Below, piece by piece: positions 1 to 7,561 of a stretch of DNA of 20,652 bases (position 1 is its first letter; each line of letters opens with the position of its first letter). The translations under genes and the position numbers were made by a program. The notes under the pieces were generated by a model. The model saw nothing but the letters and a program-made list of their open reading frames with translations. It did not search any database and had not been told where the DNA came from. The DNA is from CAZECE01 sp964510525 (GTDB lineage Bacteria > Pseudomonadota > Gammaproteobacteria > Pseudomonadales > JANQJO01), in NCBI GenBank assembly GCA_964510525.1, contig CAZECE010000124.1:1-20652 (forward strand), written 5' to 3'.

Positions 1-854
1 CCCAACACTTTATCCAAGTGCTCATTAAAATAACGCCAGGTGTATAAACCCGTTAAATCATCGTGTTGTGCCCGATAAATGCTGTTAGCCAAATACTCTT
101 GCGCGTCCATGTTTTGCATGATGCGAATAAAAAACTCTTCATGGGAAAAAGGTTTCACTAAAAAGTCATTGGCGCCACATTTTAAAAACCGAGCACTAAC
201 GCTAGGGCAATCCGCACTCGACAACCCTATGATCGCCAATTGCTCCATGTCGTAATCACGCCGCAATTGCGCGGATAACGCAAAACCATCCATCCTTGGC
301 ATATTGTAATCAGAGATCACCAGCTTAATTTTGGGGTGTTGTGCTAACATCTCCAGAGCTGCAACGCCATCTTCAGCTTCGTGCACCACAAAATTTTTCA
401 ACTCTAATAGCCGACGGATGAATTTTCGGTCTACTTTACCGTCATCCACAATCAGGGCTTCGACAAATCGGTTCGCGTCCAAACGATGAATCAAACGCAT
501 CACATACTCATAAGACGCCCGATTTTCTTTGGTCACATAATCGACCACGCCTTTGGCTAAAATCTCACTTCTTTTTTCTTCACTGTAGGTGGATGTTAAG
601 ACAATGGTGGGAATTTTATGAGCGGTCACCAAATCCACCGACTCCCCATTGGGGGCATCCGGTAAATTTAAATCGGCTATCGCGGCTAAAAAGGGCTGCT
701 CGGTGGATAATTGCTCGCTCGCCTCGACGGCTGTTTTAGCCGCGGCATAGGTATCGGTCATCACCGGCTCTAAGCCCAAACTCGAGCGGATGTAATGCCC
801 CAACACTTTACTCATCAGCCGGCTGTCTTCAATGACCAAAACGCGTTCTTTCAT
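1..854 (-). CDS. Two-receiver response regulator with C-terminal GGDEF start (partial)
   Basis: The reading frame opens at ATG 854-852 and stays open to the left edge, giving 284 residues without the C-terminus. Residues 1-125 form one receiver domain (acidic pair E9-D10, phosphoacceptor candidate D61 in ADLNLPD, LTST then the lysine in VTKEN). Residues about 132-250 form a second receiver (VDD near 138, D182 in ISDYNMP, lysine in LVKPF). A linker then leads into HDDLTGLYTWRYF, the usual opening of a GGDEF diguanylate cyclase domain, which lies mostly outside the window. The likely role is phosphorylation-controlled cyclic-di-GMP synthesis in the cytoplasm. Domain assignment rests on motifs; whether the GGDEF domain is catalytically active cannot be seen here. 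It is transcribed away from the glutaredoxin-like gene and no partner kinase is in view. Confidence 0.88.
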   Translation of the reverse strand, partial: MKERVLVIEDSRLMSKVLGHYIRSSLGLEPVMTDTYAAAKTAVEASEQLSTEQPFLAAIADLNLPDAPNGESVDLVTAHKIPTIVLTSTYSEEKRSEILAKGVVDYVTKENRASYEYVMRLIHRLDANRFVEALIVDDGKVDRKFIRRLLELKNFVVHEAEDGVAALEMLAQHPKIKLVISDYNMPRMDGFALSAQLRRDYDMEQLAIIGLSSADCPSVSARFLKCGANDFLVKPFSHEEFFIRIMQNMDAQEYLANSIYRAQHDDLTGLYTWRYFNEHLDKVL

Positions 855-966
855 GGCAATGCAACCTAATTTTCAGTTAGCGCTAATTTTTCGGTTAACA
901 GTTGAAAAATGGGCTTAGTTGCCCCATTAACCAGGATAGACGATTTACACTAAGAGGCTGACTTTA

Positions 967-1218
967 ATGCCAAAATTTACGCTATATCACTTTGCAAGCT
1001 GCCCATTTTGCATCCGGGTTCGCCAAGTTATCGATGAACTTGGTATAAATATCGAACAACGAGACACCTTACTTAATCCAGCTTACCGCCAAGAGTTGCT
1101 CGAAGGCGGTGGTTCAAGCACTGTCCCCTGCTTAAAGATTGAAGAGAAGGGTCAGACACGTTGGCAGTATGAATCCGCTGATATTATTCAGTATCTCAGA
1201 GATCTGGAAAACGCTTAA
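967..1218 (+). CDS. Glutaredoxin-like protein (CPFC motif)
   Basis: A protein of 83 residues with a compact thioredoxin fold signature. The redox motif CPFC is at residues 12-15, the cis-proline motif TVP at 52-54, and the glutathione-contact type motif ESADII at 69-74. These are features of glutaredoxins and of the N-terminal domain of glutathione S-transferases; the length fits a free-standing glutaredoxin. Likely role: glutathione-dependent reduction of disulfides or glutathionylated proteins in the cytoplasm. The ATG at 967 is preceded by AGAGG at 953-957. It is a single gene, divergent from the response regulator and convergent with trmJ, and its 3' flank carries a double-hairpin repeat that may end its transcript. 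Substrate and exact subfamily are not known. Confidence 0.85.
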   Translation: MPKFTLYHFASCPFCIRVRQVIDELGINIEQRDTLLNPAYRQELLEGGGSSTVPCLKIEEKGQTRWQYESADIIQYLRDLENA

Positions 1219-1242
1219 CTCACCTCTCATCAATATAGAATG

Positions 1243-1353
1243 GTCACCCCAAACTTGATTTGGGGTCCAGGGCAGAGGGCACTGTATCAACTAAGTGCTA
1301 AAAAATATCCTCGGCACACTTACCCTTAGATTCCAGATCAAGTCTGGAATGAC
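1243..1353. repeat. Double-hairpin REPIN-like element, copy A
   Basis: Two hairpins lie in the convergent gap between the glutaredoxin-like gene and trmJ. The left one is ACCCCAAA (1246-1253), loop CTTGA, then TTTGGGGT to 1266. The right one is ATTCCAGA (1330-1337), loop TCAAG, then TCTGGAAT to 1350. Loops are complementary to each other, and the whole element is a diverged inverted repeat with ends GTCA and TGAC. The same architecture is found twice complete and once truncated near 20141-20552. Copy A has about 37 extra bases in its middle, flanked by GCAC on both sides. Position between two gene ends suggests it could also act as a bidirectional terminator; that is inference. Confidence 0.8.
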
Positions 1354-1374
1354 GAGAAAACAACTATTTTACAA

Positions 1375-2196
1375 TCACTCCGTTTCCGTTGGCTCCAAGT
1401 TCTGCTTAGATTTCAACTTCGCCGTTAACACGCCGCGCAGCAACTTGATCTCACGCTGATCCGGTTGCATGCGGGTAAACATTCGCCGCAAACGCGCTAA
1501 GATTTGCTTCGGGTTTTCCGGATCATAGAACTCGATCTCGGCCAACAGCCGTCCCATGTGCTCAATAAAATGATTGAGCTCAGCCTGAGTCGCCAACTCA
1601 ACATCCCAGCGACAGGGTTGCATAGGCATTTGAAAGCGCGCTCGCCCCGTGGACTGAGACTCGGCCTCTTTAGGTGCTTGTTGGGCCAACCAAGCCTGAA
1701 AGATCTCATAGCTGACCACCTGCACCGCCATCGCTAAGTTTAATACCGAGTATTCTGGACTGCCCTCAATGTGTATGTGGTAATGACACTGGGTCAGCTC
1801 TTCATTGGTCAGCCCACTGGCCTCTCGGCCAAACACCAAGGCCACTTGAGGCTGTTGCTCTTTTTCGGCGTCTTGGTGTTCGCTCAACAACCCCACAATG
1901 TGCTCACCCGCCGCTCGTGGACTGAGCACCGGCCAAGGAATACTTCGCTGACGCGCACTGGCACCCAGCACCAACTGACAATCACCGATGGCCTCTGCAT
2001 AAGAAGACACCACTTGTGCGTTGTTAACCACATCCTCAGCACCTGAAGACATAAACAAAGCCGTATCCGAGGGAAACTCTTTGGGATCCACCAAGACCAA
2101 CCGCTTTAACCCCATCACCTTCATCGCCCTGGCGGCAGACCCTATGTTGCCCGGATGACTGGTGTTGACCAATACCACACGAATTTGCTCAAGCAT
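1375..2196 (-). CDS. trmJ: tRNA (cytidine/uridine-2'-O-)-methyltransferase TrmJ
   Basis: SPOUT-class RNA methyltransferase of 273 residues. It is expected to methylate the ribose of nucleotide 32 in the anticodon loop of several tRNAs, using S-adenosylmethionine. Visible family motifs are N11-TSHPGNIGSAARAMK in the N-terminal substrate region, VFGREASGLTNEEL at 121-134 (motif 2) and SVLNLAMAVQ at 150-159 (motif 3, part of the trefoil-knot cofactor site). The C-terminal helical extension after about residue 190 is typical of TrmJ rather than shorter TrmL. Start ATG 2196-2194; a recognisable ribosome binding site is weak. The gene is divergent from suhB across 75 bp, a neighbourhood common in gammaproteobacteria, which supports the call. 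Confidence 0.93.
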   Translation of the reverse strand: MLEQIRVVLVNTSHPGNIGSAARAMKVMGLKRLVLVDPKEFPSDTALFMSSGAEDVVNNAQVVSSYAEAIGDCQLVLGASARQRSIPWPVLSPRAAGEHIVGLLSEHQDAEKEQQPQVALVFGREASGLTNEELTQCHYHIHIEGSPEYSVLNLAMAVQVVSYEIFQAWLAQQAPKEAESQSTGRARFQMPMQPCRWDVELATQAELNHFIEHMGRLLAEIEFYDPENPKQILARLRRMFTRMQPDQREIKLLRGVLTAKLKSKQNLEPTETE

Positions 2197-2271
2197 TTGA
2201 TTTCAAATCTCTATAGAATACCGAAAATTTTTGCCTTTCTACTCTGATCACAACAAGGATCCAAGCAGGTT

Positions 2272-3075
2272 ATGCACCCATTACTCAACATTGCCCTCAC
2301 CGCAGCGCGTGCCGCTGGAGAACACATTTCCCGCCAGATCCATTTTGGCAAAGTCAAGATAGACCAAAAAACAAGCTACGACTTTGTAACCGATGTCGAC
2401 CGAGCAGCAGAGCGCATTGTGATCGATACCATCCAAAAACACTACCCCGAACACCGTATTTTAGGGGAAGAATCGGGCTCTTTGGGCAACCCCGAATCCG
2501 ATATTGAGTGGATCATCGATCCCATCGATGGCACAACGAACTTCATTTATGGTATTCCCCAGTTCTGTGTCTCCATTGGCATTGCCGAAAAAGGCAGCGT
2601 CATGCATGGGGTGGTGTTAGACCCCATGAAAAATGAAGAGTTTACCGCCAGCCGAGGCGCCGGCGCGCAGCTTAATCAAAAACGCATTCGGGTCAGCAAA
2701 CAGCCCAATATGACAGGCGCTTTAATAGGCACCGGCATTCCCTTTGGCACGCACTATTCTGATGAGCAGTTGACGCAATACCTGGATACCTTAAAAGCCT
2801 TTTTACCTGAAACCGCGGGCATACGCCGGCTCGGTGCCTCAGCGTTGGATTTAGCCTATGTGGCGTGCGGACGCTTGGACGGTTTTTGGGAAATGAACCT
2901 CAAACCCTGGGACATTGCTGCAGGCTCTTTATTGGTTCAAGAAGCCGGCGGGCTGATTGGCGATTTTTCTGCTGAAATGAACTTTTTGAAAAATGGTCAG
3001 ATCATTGCGGCCAACCCAAAACTGTTTAAGCCGATCTGTCAGATTTTGCAGCCCAAGGCCGCTGTCTTACGTTAA
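2272..3075 (+). CDS. suhB: Inositol-1-monophosphatase family protein SuhB
   Basis: A protein of 267 residues of the lithium-sensitive, magnesium-dependent phosphatase family. Metal-binding motifs are intact: GEES at 65-68, DPIDGTTN at 83-90 and WDIAAG at 213-218. Known SuhB proteins hydrolyse inositol monophosphate and, in enterobacteria, also join the ribosomal RNA antitermination complex; the second role is inferred from homology only. Length matches the family. Start ATG 2272 follows GCAGGT directly upstream. Its stop codon lies only 6 bp from the stop codon of the convergent TRAP permease gene, so no terminator fits between them. Confidence 0.95.
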   Translation: MHPLLNIALTAARAAGEHISRQIHFGKVKIDQKTSYDFVTDVDRAAERIVIDTIQKHYPEHRILGEESGSLGNPESDIEWIIDPIDGTTNFIYGIPQFCVSIGIAEKGSVMHGVVLDPMKNEEFTASRGAGAQLNQKRIRVSKQPNMTGALIGTGIPFGTHYSDEQLTQYLDTLKAFLPETAGIRRLGASALDLAYVACGRLDGFWEMNLKPWDIAAGSLLVQEAGGLIGDFSAEMNFLKNGQIIAANPKLFKPICQILQPKAAVLR

Positions 3076-3081
3076 ATGCTT

Positions 3082-5220
3082 CTAAAAACGCAAAGGCACG
3101 AACGCCACAACCATTAACGTAACTCCCAACACCGCCATGGGCAGCAAAAACCGCTCATGGCGCAACCAAAAGGCTTGCGCCCCAGAGCCCGATACCGTCA
3201 CCGAATGGTGATGGATCTCAGCAGTATCCACCACTTGGCGAGTTAATAAGTGATTTAATGCCACCGGTGGCGATAAATACCCCAATTCAAAGGCCACTAA
3301 GGCCACCATCCAAAAGTGCACCGGATCAATGCCATTCTGATAAGCAATGGGCGCAATGGTTGTGGTGACCAACACGATTGCCCCAAAAGGCTCCATGATC
3401 ATGCCTAAGATCACCAACACCAGCACACACACACCCATCACCGCATACACACTGGACCACTCAAGCGGTATTACCGATAACCAATCCGATCGCTCTAAAA
3501 CACCCCCGACAGCAAAGGTCAAAGACATCAACATAATCAACGCCCCAATGTGCACAGAACCTTCGCGCATGGCCATAAAGGCATGCTGACTCAAACCGGT
3601 ATTACTTGTATTGGCAGTAGTTGCCGATTCTATTGAGCCTGAATGCTTGATCTGTTTGTTGCTTTGAAGTGCCTCATAGGCTTCATAAGCCAATATCCCC
3701 AAAAAAATCAACGGCAAGATAAAAGGCGCTGACATTTCATCCAATGACATATTGAGCACCGCACTAAACAACCAAACACCCACGCCCATGATGATCACAT
3801 AAGGCAGCAAGGCTTTGATTGCCTCTGGGCGCTTACCCTGCCAGCCTGGCCTGCGCTGATGCTCTTTATCCGGCTGATGCTCTGCATCCGGTACACCCTG
3901 GGTCAACTTAAGACAATGCAATAGCCACAACACCAGCCCAAACACCACAACCGACCCCAGAAACACCCACTTTCCCCAAGCATAAAGCTCTGTGGTGACT
4001 ACTTCTTTGTTCAAAGCCGCAATCAACACCACCAGCAAACACGGGCTTAACACCACCCCCATGCTGCCCGACATCGCGGTGGTTGCCATGGCCAACGAGT
4101 GCCGCACACCGGAGCGCATCAACTCGGCATAAATGAGCCCACCCAACGCCAAAATGACAATTCCCGAAGCTCCGGTATACGCCGTTGGATAAGCCATTAA
4201 TAGCAGCACCACCAACACCACCAGCATTGGGCTTAACTGCAAACTGCGGATCATTTCAAAAACACGAGGACCTAAGTGGGACGCTTTAACCAACATACCC
4301 AGCCAAATATACAAACCCACTTTTAAAAAGATGCCGGCTTCTTCTAATAACTGGCTGAAAAAAATAGCCAAACCAGAAGCATGCTGTTCTGCGAGCGTAA
4401 AATACGCCATCGATGCCACCGCCATGATCACATACAAAGGCACCACTAACAGCGAACGCGGTGACAACCCGCCTTCGCTTGAATGCTCAGCAACAAAGCG
4501 CTGAAACAAAGCGCGTGACTTCGCGATCCCATACAGATTGACGCAACATAACCCCGTTAAACACGCCAACACGATCCACATCAACACAGGCTGCTGCAAC
4601 TCACCGCCACTGTGCGTCACTTCCCAGCGGTATCGAAACCCAGAAAACAACAGCAGCCCATTGGCGACCAACTGACTGGCATGAGATAAGCGATATTCAG
4701 CGGCATTACGGGTTTTGCGAAATGAAATATGATGTGACGTTACAGAGGTTAATGACACACACAGCCAAATAAGCAGCATCAATAAAATTTTCTGCTGCCC
4801 GTATAACTCAACAACGGTACTCGCCAACCCTTGTTCAACACCCGCGTAAGCACGCACCAGTAGCGTTTGTTGGGCACTTAATTGCTGATATTTTTCAACG
4901 GCCTTTTGGCATTGTTGTAACGACGCGCTCAGAGAACGCCTGGCCGCTTCTGGGTTAAACGGCTCGGGCTCGATCAGATCAAACCAGTCATCGTCATTTT
5001 CTGTAGCAGCGTTGGCCAACTCAGTAACGGCTTTTTCGATGTCTTGATTGGGATCACAGGTTGGCTGAACCAGCGGTTGCCGTAACTCGGTGTAGTCTGC
5101 CCAGAATGCATTACCCAAAAGCAATAGACGAGCGTGTAACGGCTCACCAATGCCCGCCAAGACTGTTAAGACTAAAATTAAAAACGCTGACCCAATTGTC
5201 AGCGACTGCAGACGCCCCAC
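3082..5220 (-). CDS. Fused TRAP-type permease (Q and M subunits in one chain)
   Basis: A 712-residue inner-membrane protein. A membrane segment at about 8-27 is followed by a soluble, probably periplasmic stretch (about 35-140) with two cysteines, C55 and C104. Further hydrophobic segments lie at about 144-164, 183-196 and 210-232, in the place of the small DctQ-like subunit. From about residue 255 on, the chain is a multi-spanning large-subunit domain with DctM-like sequence such as AYPTAYTGASGIVILALGG and an internally repeated hydrophobic architecture. Known TRAP systems import organic acids with ion gradients, without ATP; the substrate here is unknown. Start is GTG 5220-5218, 7 nt after the solute-binding gene's stop codon, with a poor ribosome binding site, so translation is probably coupled. 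The last gene of the cassette. Confidence 0.8.
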   Translation of the reverse strand: MGRLQSLTIGSAFLILVLTVLAGIGEPLHARLLLLGNAFWADYTELRQPLVQPTCDPNQDIEKAVTELANAATENDDDWFDLIEPEPFNPEAARRSLSASLQQCQKAVEKYQQLSAQQTLLVRAYAGVEQGLASTVVELYGQQKILLMLLIWLCVSLTSVTSHHISFRKTRNAAEYRLSHASQLVANGLLLFSGFRYRWEVTHSGGELQQPVLMWIVLACLTGLCCVNLYGIAKSRALFQRFVAEHSSEGGLSPRSLLVVPLYVIMAVASMAYFTLAEQHASGLAIFFSQLLEEAGIFLKVGLYIWLGMLVKASHLGPRVFEMIRSLQLSPMLVVLVVLLLMAYPTAYTGASGIVILALGGLIYAELMRSGVRHSLAMATTAMSGSMGVVLSPCLLVVLIAALNKEVVTTELYAWGKWVFLGSVVVFGLVLWLLHCLKLTQGVPDAEHQPDKEHQRRPGWQGKRPEAIKALLPYVIIMGVGVWLFSAVLNMSLDEMSAPFILPLIFLGILAYEAYEALQSNKQIKHSGSIESATTANTSNTGLSQHAFMAMREGSVHIGALIMLMSLTFAVGGVLERSDWLSVIPLEWSSVYAVMGVCVLVLVILGMIMEPFGAIVLVTTTIAPIAYQNGIDPVHFWMVALVAFELGYLSPPVALNHLLTRQVVDTAEIHHHSVTVSGSGAQAFWLRHERFLLPMAVLGVTLMVVAFVPLRF

Positions 5221-5227
5221 CTGAGCG

Positions 5228-6298
5228 TTATTCTCGATCCGCTGCGTAACACTCTAAGTTTTCAGGTTGCTGTTTACAGCGCACCTGACTTAACAGCGAT
5301 AATAATTTGCCATGGTAATACGCTTGATCACGCAACTTTAATCGCGCCTGGCGCATCACTTCCACCAACATGTCCTTTTTCTCGCCGGACACATCGATCC
5401 ACAAACTTTTATCAATGGCCGCCTCAGCCGCCTTCACCGGTTTTAAAGCGCGATCGAACTGAGCGTACCAATACTCTCGAGAGCTTTGGCCAAAGCCTTC
5501 AGGAAAAGCCGACTGACGCACCACCAGCTGCATGGTTAATTGCGCTGTTGGGTGATTCAGCACCCCACCATTAGGCTTTAACCCCTTGCGTAATTCCATT
5601 GCTTCGTACACCACCGCCGGACCAAAGACAATGTCTATGGCGCCATTATTAAATTGGCTATACATACTGGCAGGCGTTGAATTAATCGGCGATGCGCCGA
5701 CTTTCATCACCAACTGTTTCAGCCCTGGGTCACTTTCTAAAAAGGCAAACCGTTTACCTGAAAAGTTTTCAGGTCGATTCATCGTACGGTCATTCACAAA
5801 CAAATAAGCCGCCCCAGCCGGTAACAAACCCGCCACTTCAAATTGGCTTTGCACCATGTACTTAGCCGCACGTGGGGATGTTAAATTTTTAAAAACGACA
5901 CGCAAATGGTCGTAATCCGGGATGGCACCGTAAGCATCTAACGTACCCGTGAAAAAATTAAATTGGCGTGCCAGCAAGCCCGTCAGCACAACCCCATCAC
6001 ACACACCCGACTTGAAATCTTCCGCCGCAATGCGCTCATTCGTGTAAGGCTTTAGCTCAACATCGACTTGCCACTCTAAAGCGGCCGCTACATAAAACTT
6101 AAACTGTTGGAACACTGGCCCGCCAGCCCCTAAGGGATCATAAACACACAAAGCTTGCTGTTTAGAGTTGGCATGCCCCGATTCAGCCAGGGTGGCTTGT
6201 GAGGTCAATGGCAAGAACCAACAAACAAGCAAAAAAGTAAACGAACAATATACTTTTTTGCTTGCTTTACGCTTACTTATCCCTTGGTCTTGATGCAT
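5228..6298 (-). CDS. Putative periplasmic solute-binding protein of a TRAP-like transporter
   Basis: A 356-residue protein with an N-terminal signal peptide: basic residues 9-15, hydrophobic core about 16-31, and a likely cleavage after A35 or A38. The mature part begins with CVYDPLGAGGPVFQQFK and carries segments such as CDGVVLTGLLARQFNFFTG and the repeated theme of a bilobed binding protein that scans a helical ligand cleft. It lacks a clear classical DctP signature, so assignment as the P component rests on the signal peptide, length, overall pattern and its place directly before the permease. Start ATG 6298-6296 is preceded by AAGGAA with 8-nt spacing. Expected role: capture of a substrate in the periplasm and delivery to the permease. 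Ligand unknown. Confidence 0.75.
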   Translation of the reverse strand: MHQDQGISKRKASKKVYCSFTFLLVCWFLPLTSQATLAESGHANSKQQALCVYDPLGAGGPVFQQFKFYVAAALEWQVDVELKPYTNERIAAEDFKSGVCDGVVLTGLLARQFNFFTGTLDAYGAIPDYDHLRVVFKNLTSPRAAKYMVQSQFEVAGLLPAGAAYLFVNDRTMNRPENFSGKRFAFLESDPGLKQLVMKVGASPINSTPASMYSQFNNGAIDIVFGPAVVYEAMELRKGLKPNGGVLNHPTAQLTMQLVVRQSAFPEGFGQSSREYWYAQFDRALKPVKAAEAAIDKSLWIDVSGEKKDMLVEVMRQARLKLRDQAYYHGKLLSLLSQVRCKQQPENLECYAADRE

Positions 6299-6366
6299 CT
6301 AACCACTTCCTTCTAATCCGTTTCATTCCCGTGTTTATACCTCAAGAAGACCCCAAGACTCAAATA

Positions 6367-7443
6367 TTACAGAGCATCCCAATCCAGCTCGAAGTCCTGA
6401 TCTGGCGTTGATTCGTCCCAAAATTGGCCCCATTTATCTTGCGGCGTGCGACTGCCTGTCGCTTGTGTCCATAAAAAATCGGACATGGCCAACACATAAG
6501 CGCTGGCCGCGCGATCAAACATCGCCCATTTAGGACTGACTCGAGTGGCCATACCCGCTTCAGAGGCCCGCTCAGAGACGAGAAAGTGCTGCCGAATCAC
6601 CGCTCGCAGGTTTTCTTCGTCTCCTTTCAAATAATACACATTGGCAGCAAAAGCACTGGCCAGGCGAACCCCCTGTGCGCTGCCTTGCGCCATCGCATCT
6701 GACAACAGCTGCTGCCAATCGGTGTTGCTTTCAATTTGCAAAGAGGCCACCACAGCCTGCATTGCGGACACCATGCCCCACCAACCAGCATCTGTTAAAC
6801 ACGGCGCGCGAGTAGCCACTTCATTTGCCACTGTCAGCGGCACCTGTGAGGCCCGCTCTGCCACACCATCACTCATCACGGCCAGCAAACCATTCACCAA
6901 ACCAATCAACCAATACAACTGATCGTCTTCGGCGATATCGGGGCATTGACGGTTTTGCGTTGAATCCAGCGGCTGATTTAGCTGTTCAAGCTCTGTTTCA
7001 AATGCACGTTCAAATGCTTGATAACCTTGCCAATAACGTTGTGTGGCGGTGATCGCAAAACGGGTGCGCTGAATGCCTGCATCTTTGGCGGCGGCGGGAT
7101 TTTTTTGGTGCAAGGCCCGCAAATACGCCAGTTCACTTTCCCACGTCTGTTCAGTTTTGCAGTGCCCAGACAACATCGACATCAAAATGTCGAGTTTGGA
7201 CACATCCACCGCGACCGTTTGAAAGGATAACAAAAAAGCCGACATCGACTGCGCCGTTTGACAGCCTGCATCCAAATCACTCAAGGTCGCGACATAGGGG
7301 ACTAATTCAGCCTCGGTGAAACCGGTAATGACTTTACCTGTGCTTTTATAAACCGACGAACACCCCGCTGAACACAACAGCACCAGACAACACATCAGGT
7401 TAAATACGCTGCGTTTTTTTGCAACGCTGTAATGATTAAACAT
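6367..7443 (-). CDS. Predicted lipoprotein, partner of the TRAP-like transporter (TatT-like position)
   Basis: The frame is open from TTG 7476, but ATG 7443 is chosen: GGGAGG lies 9 nt upstream and the resulting protein (358 residues) starts with a normal signal sequence, basic KKR at 9-11, hydrophobic core, then CSAGC with the lipid-anchoring cysteine at residue 28. The -3 residue is serine, slightly off the usual lipobox. The rest is helix-rich, with Ala, Gln and Leu abundant and pairs of cysteines (for example in DAGCQTAQ and SGHCKTEQ). It precedes the solute-binding protein and fused permease on the same strand with a 68-nt gap. In TPAT systems a TPR-like lipoprotein occupies the same place; the equivalence is inference, and I do not recognise a catalytic domain. 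Confidence 0.7.
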   Translation of the reverse strand: MFNHYSVAKKRSVFNLMCCLVLLCSAGCSSVYKSTGKVITGFTEAELVPYVATLSDLDAGCQTAQSMSAFLLSFQTVAVDVSKLDILMSMLSGHCKTEQTWESELAYLRALHQKNPAAAKDAGIQRTRFAITATQRYWQGYQAFERAFETELEQLNQPLDSTQNRQCPDIAEDDQLYWLIGLVNGLLAVMSDGVAERASQVPLTVANEVATRAPCLTDAGWWGMVSAMQAVVASLQIESNTDWQQLLSDAMAQGSAQGVRLASAFAANVYYLKGDEENLRAVIRQHFLVSERASEAGMATRVSPKWAMFDRAASAYVLAMSDFLWTQATGSRTPQDKWGQFWDESTPDQDFELDWDAL

Positions 7444-7529
7444 ATGCTCCAACCTCCCGCTAAACTCAACCATCAAGATGATATAAACACCTATTTTTCA
7501 TAATAATTTCAATGGATTAGCAACCATAT

Positions 7530-7561
7530 TACAAAATTTAAAATGCATTTTAAATTTTGTA
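7530..7561. repeat. Perfect 32-bp palindrome just after hisC
   Basis: A perfect inverted repeat with 16-nt half TACAAAATTTAAAATG and centre TGCA. It begins at the base after the hisC stop codon (7564-7562). As RNA it could fold into a 14-bp, AT-rich hairpin with a 4-nt loop and so end the murA-his transcript, though no separate U-tract follows. As DNA it could be a site for a dimeric regulator of the lipoprotein/TRAP cassette, whose start lies 87 bp downstream. The structure is certain; its function is not. Confidence 0.75.
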
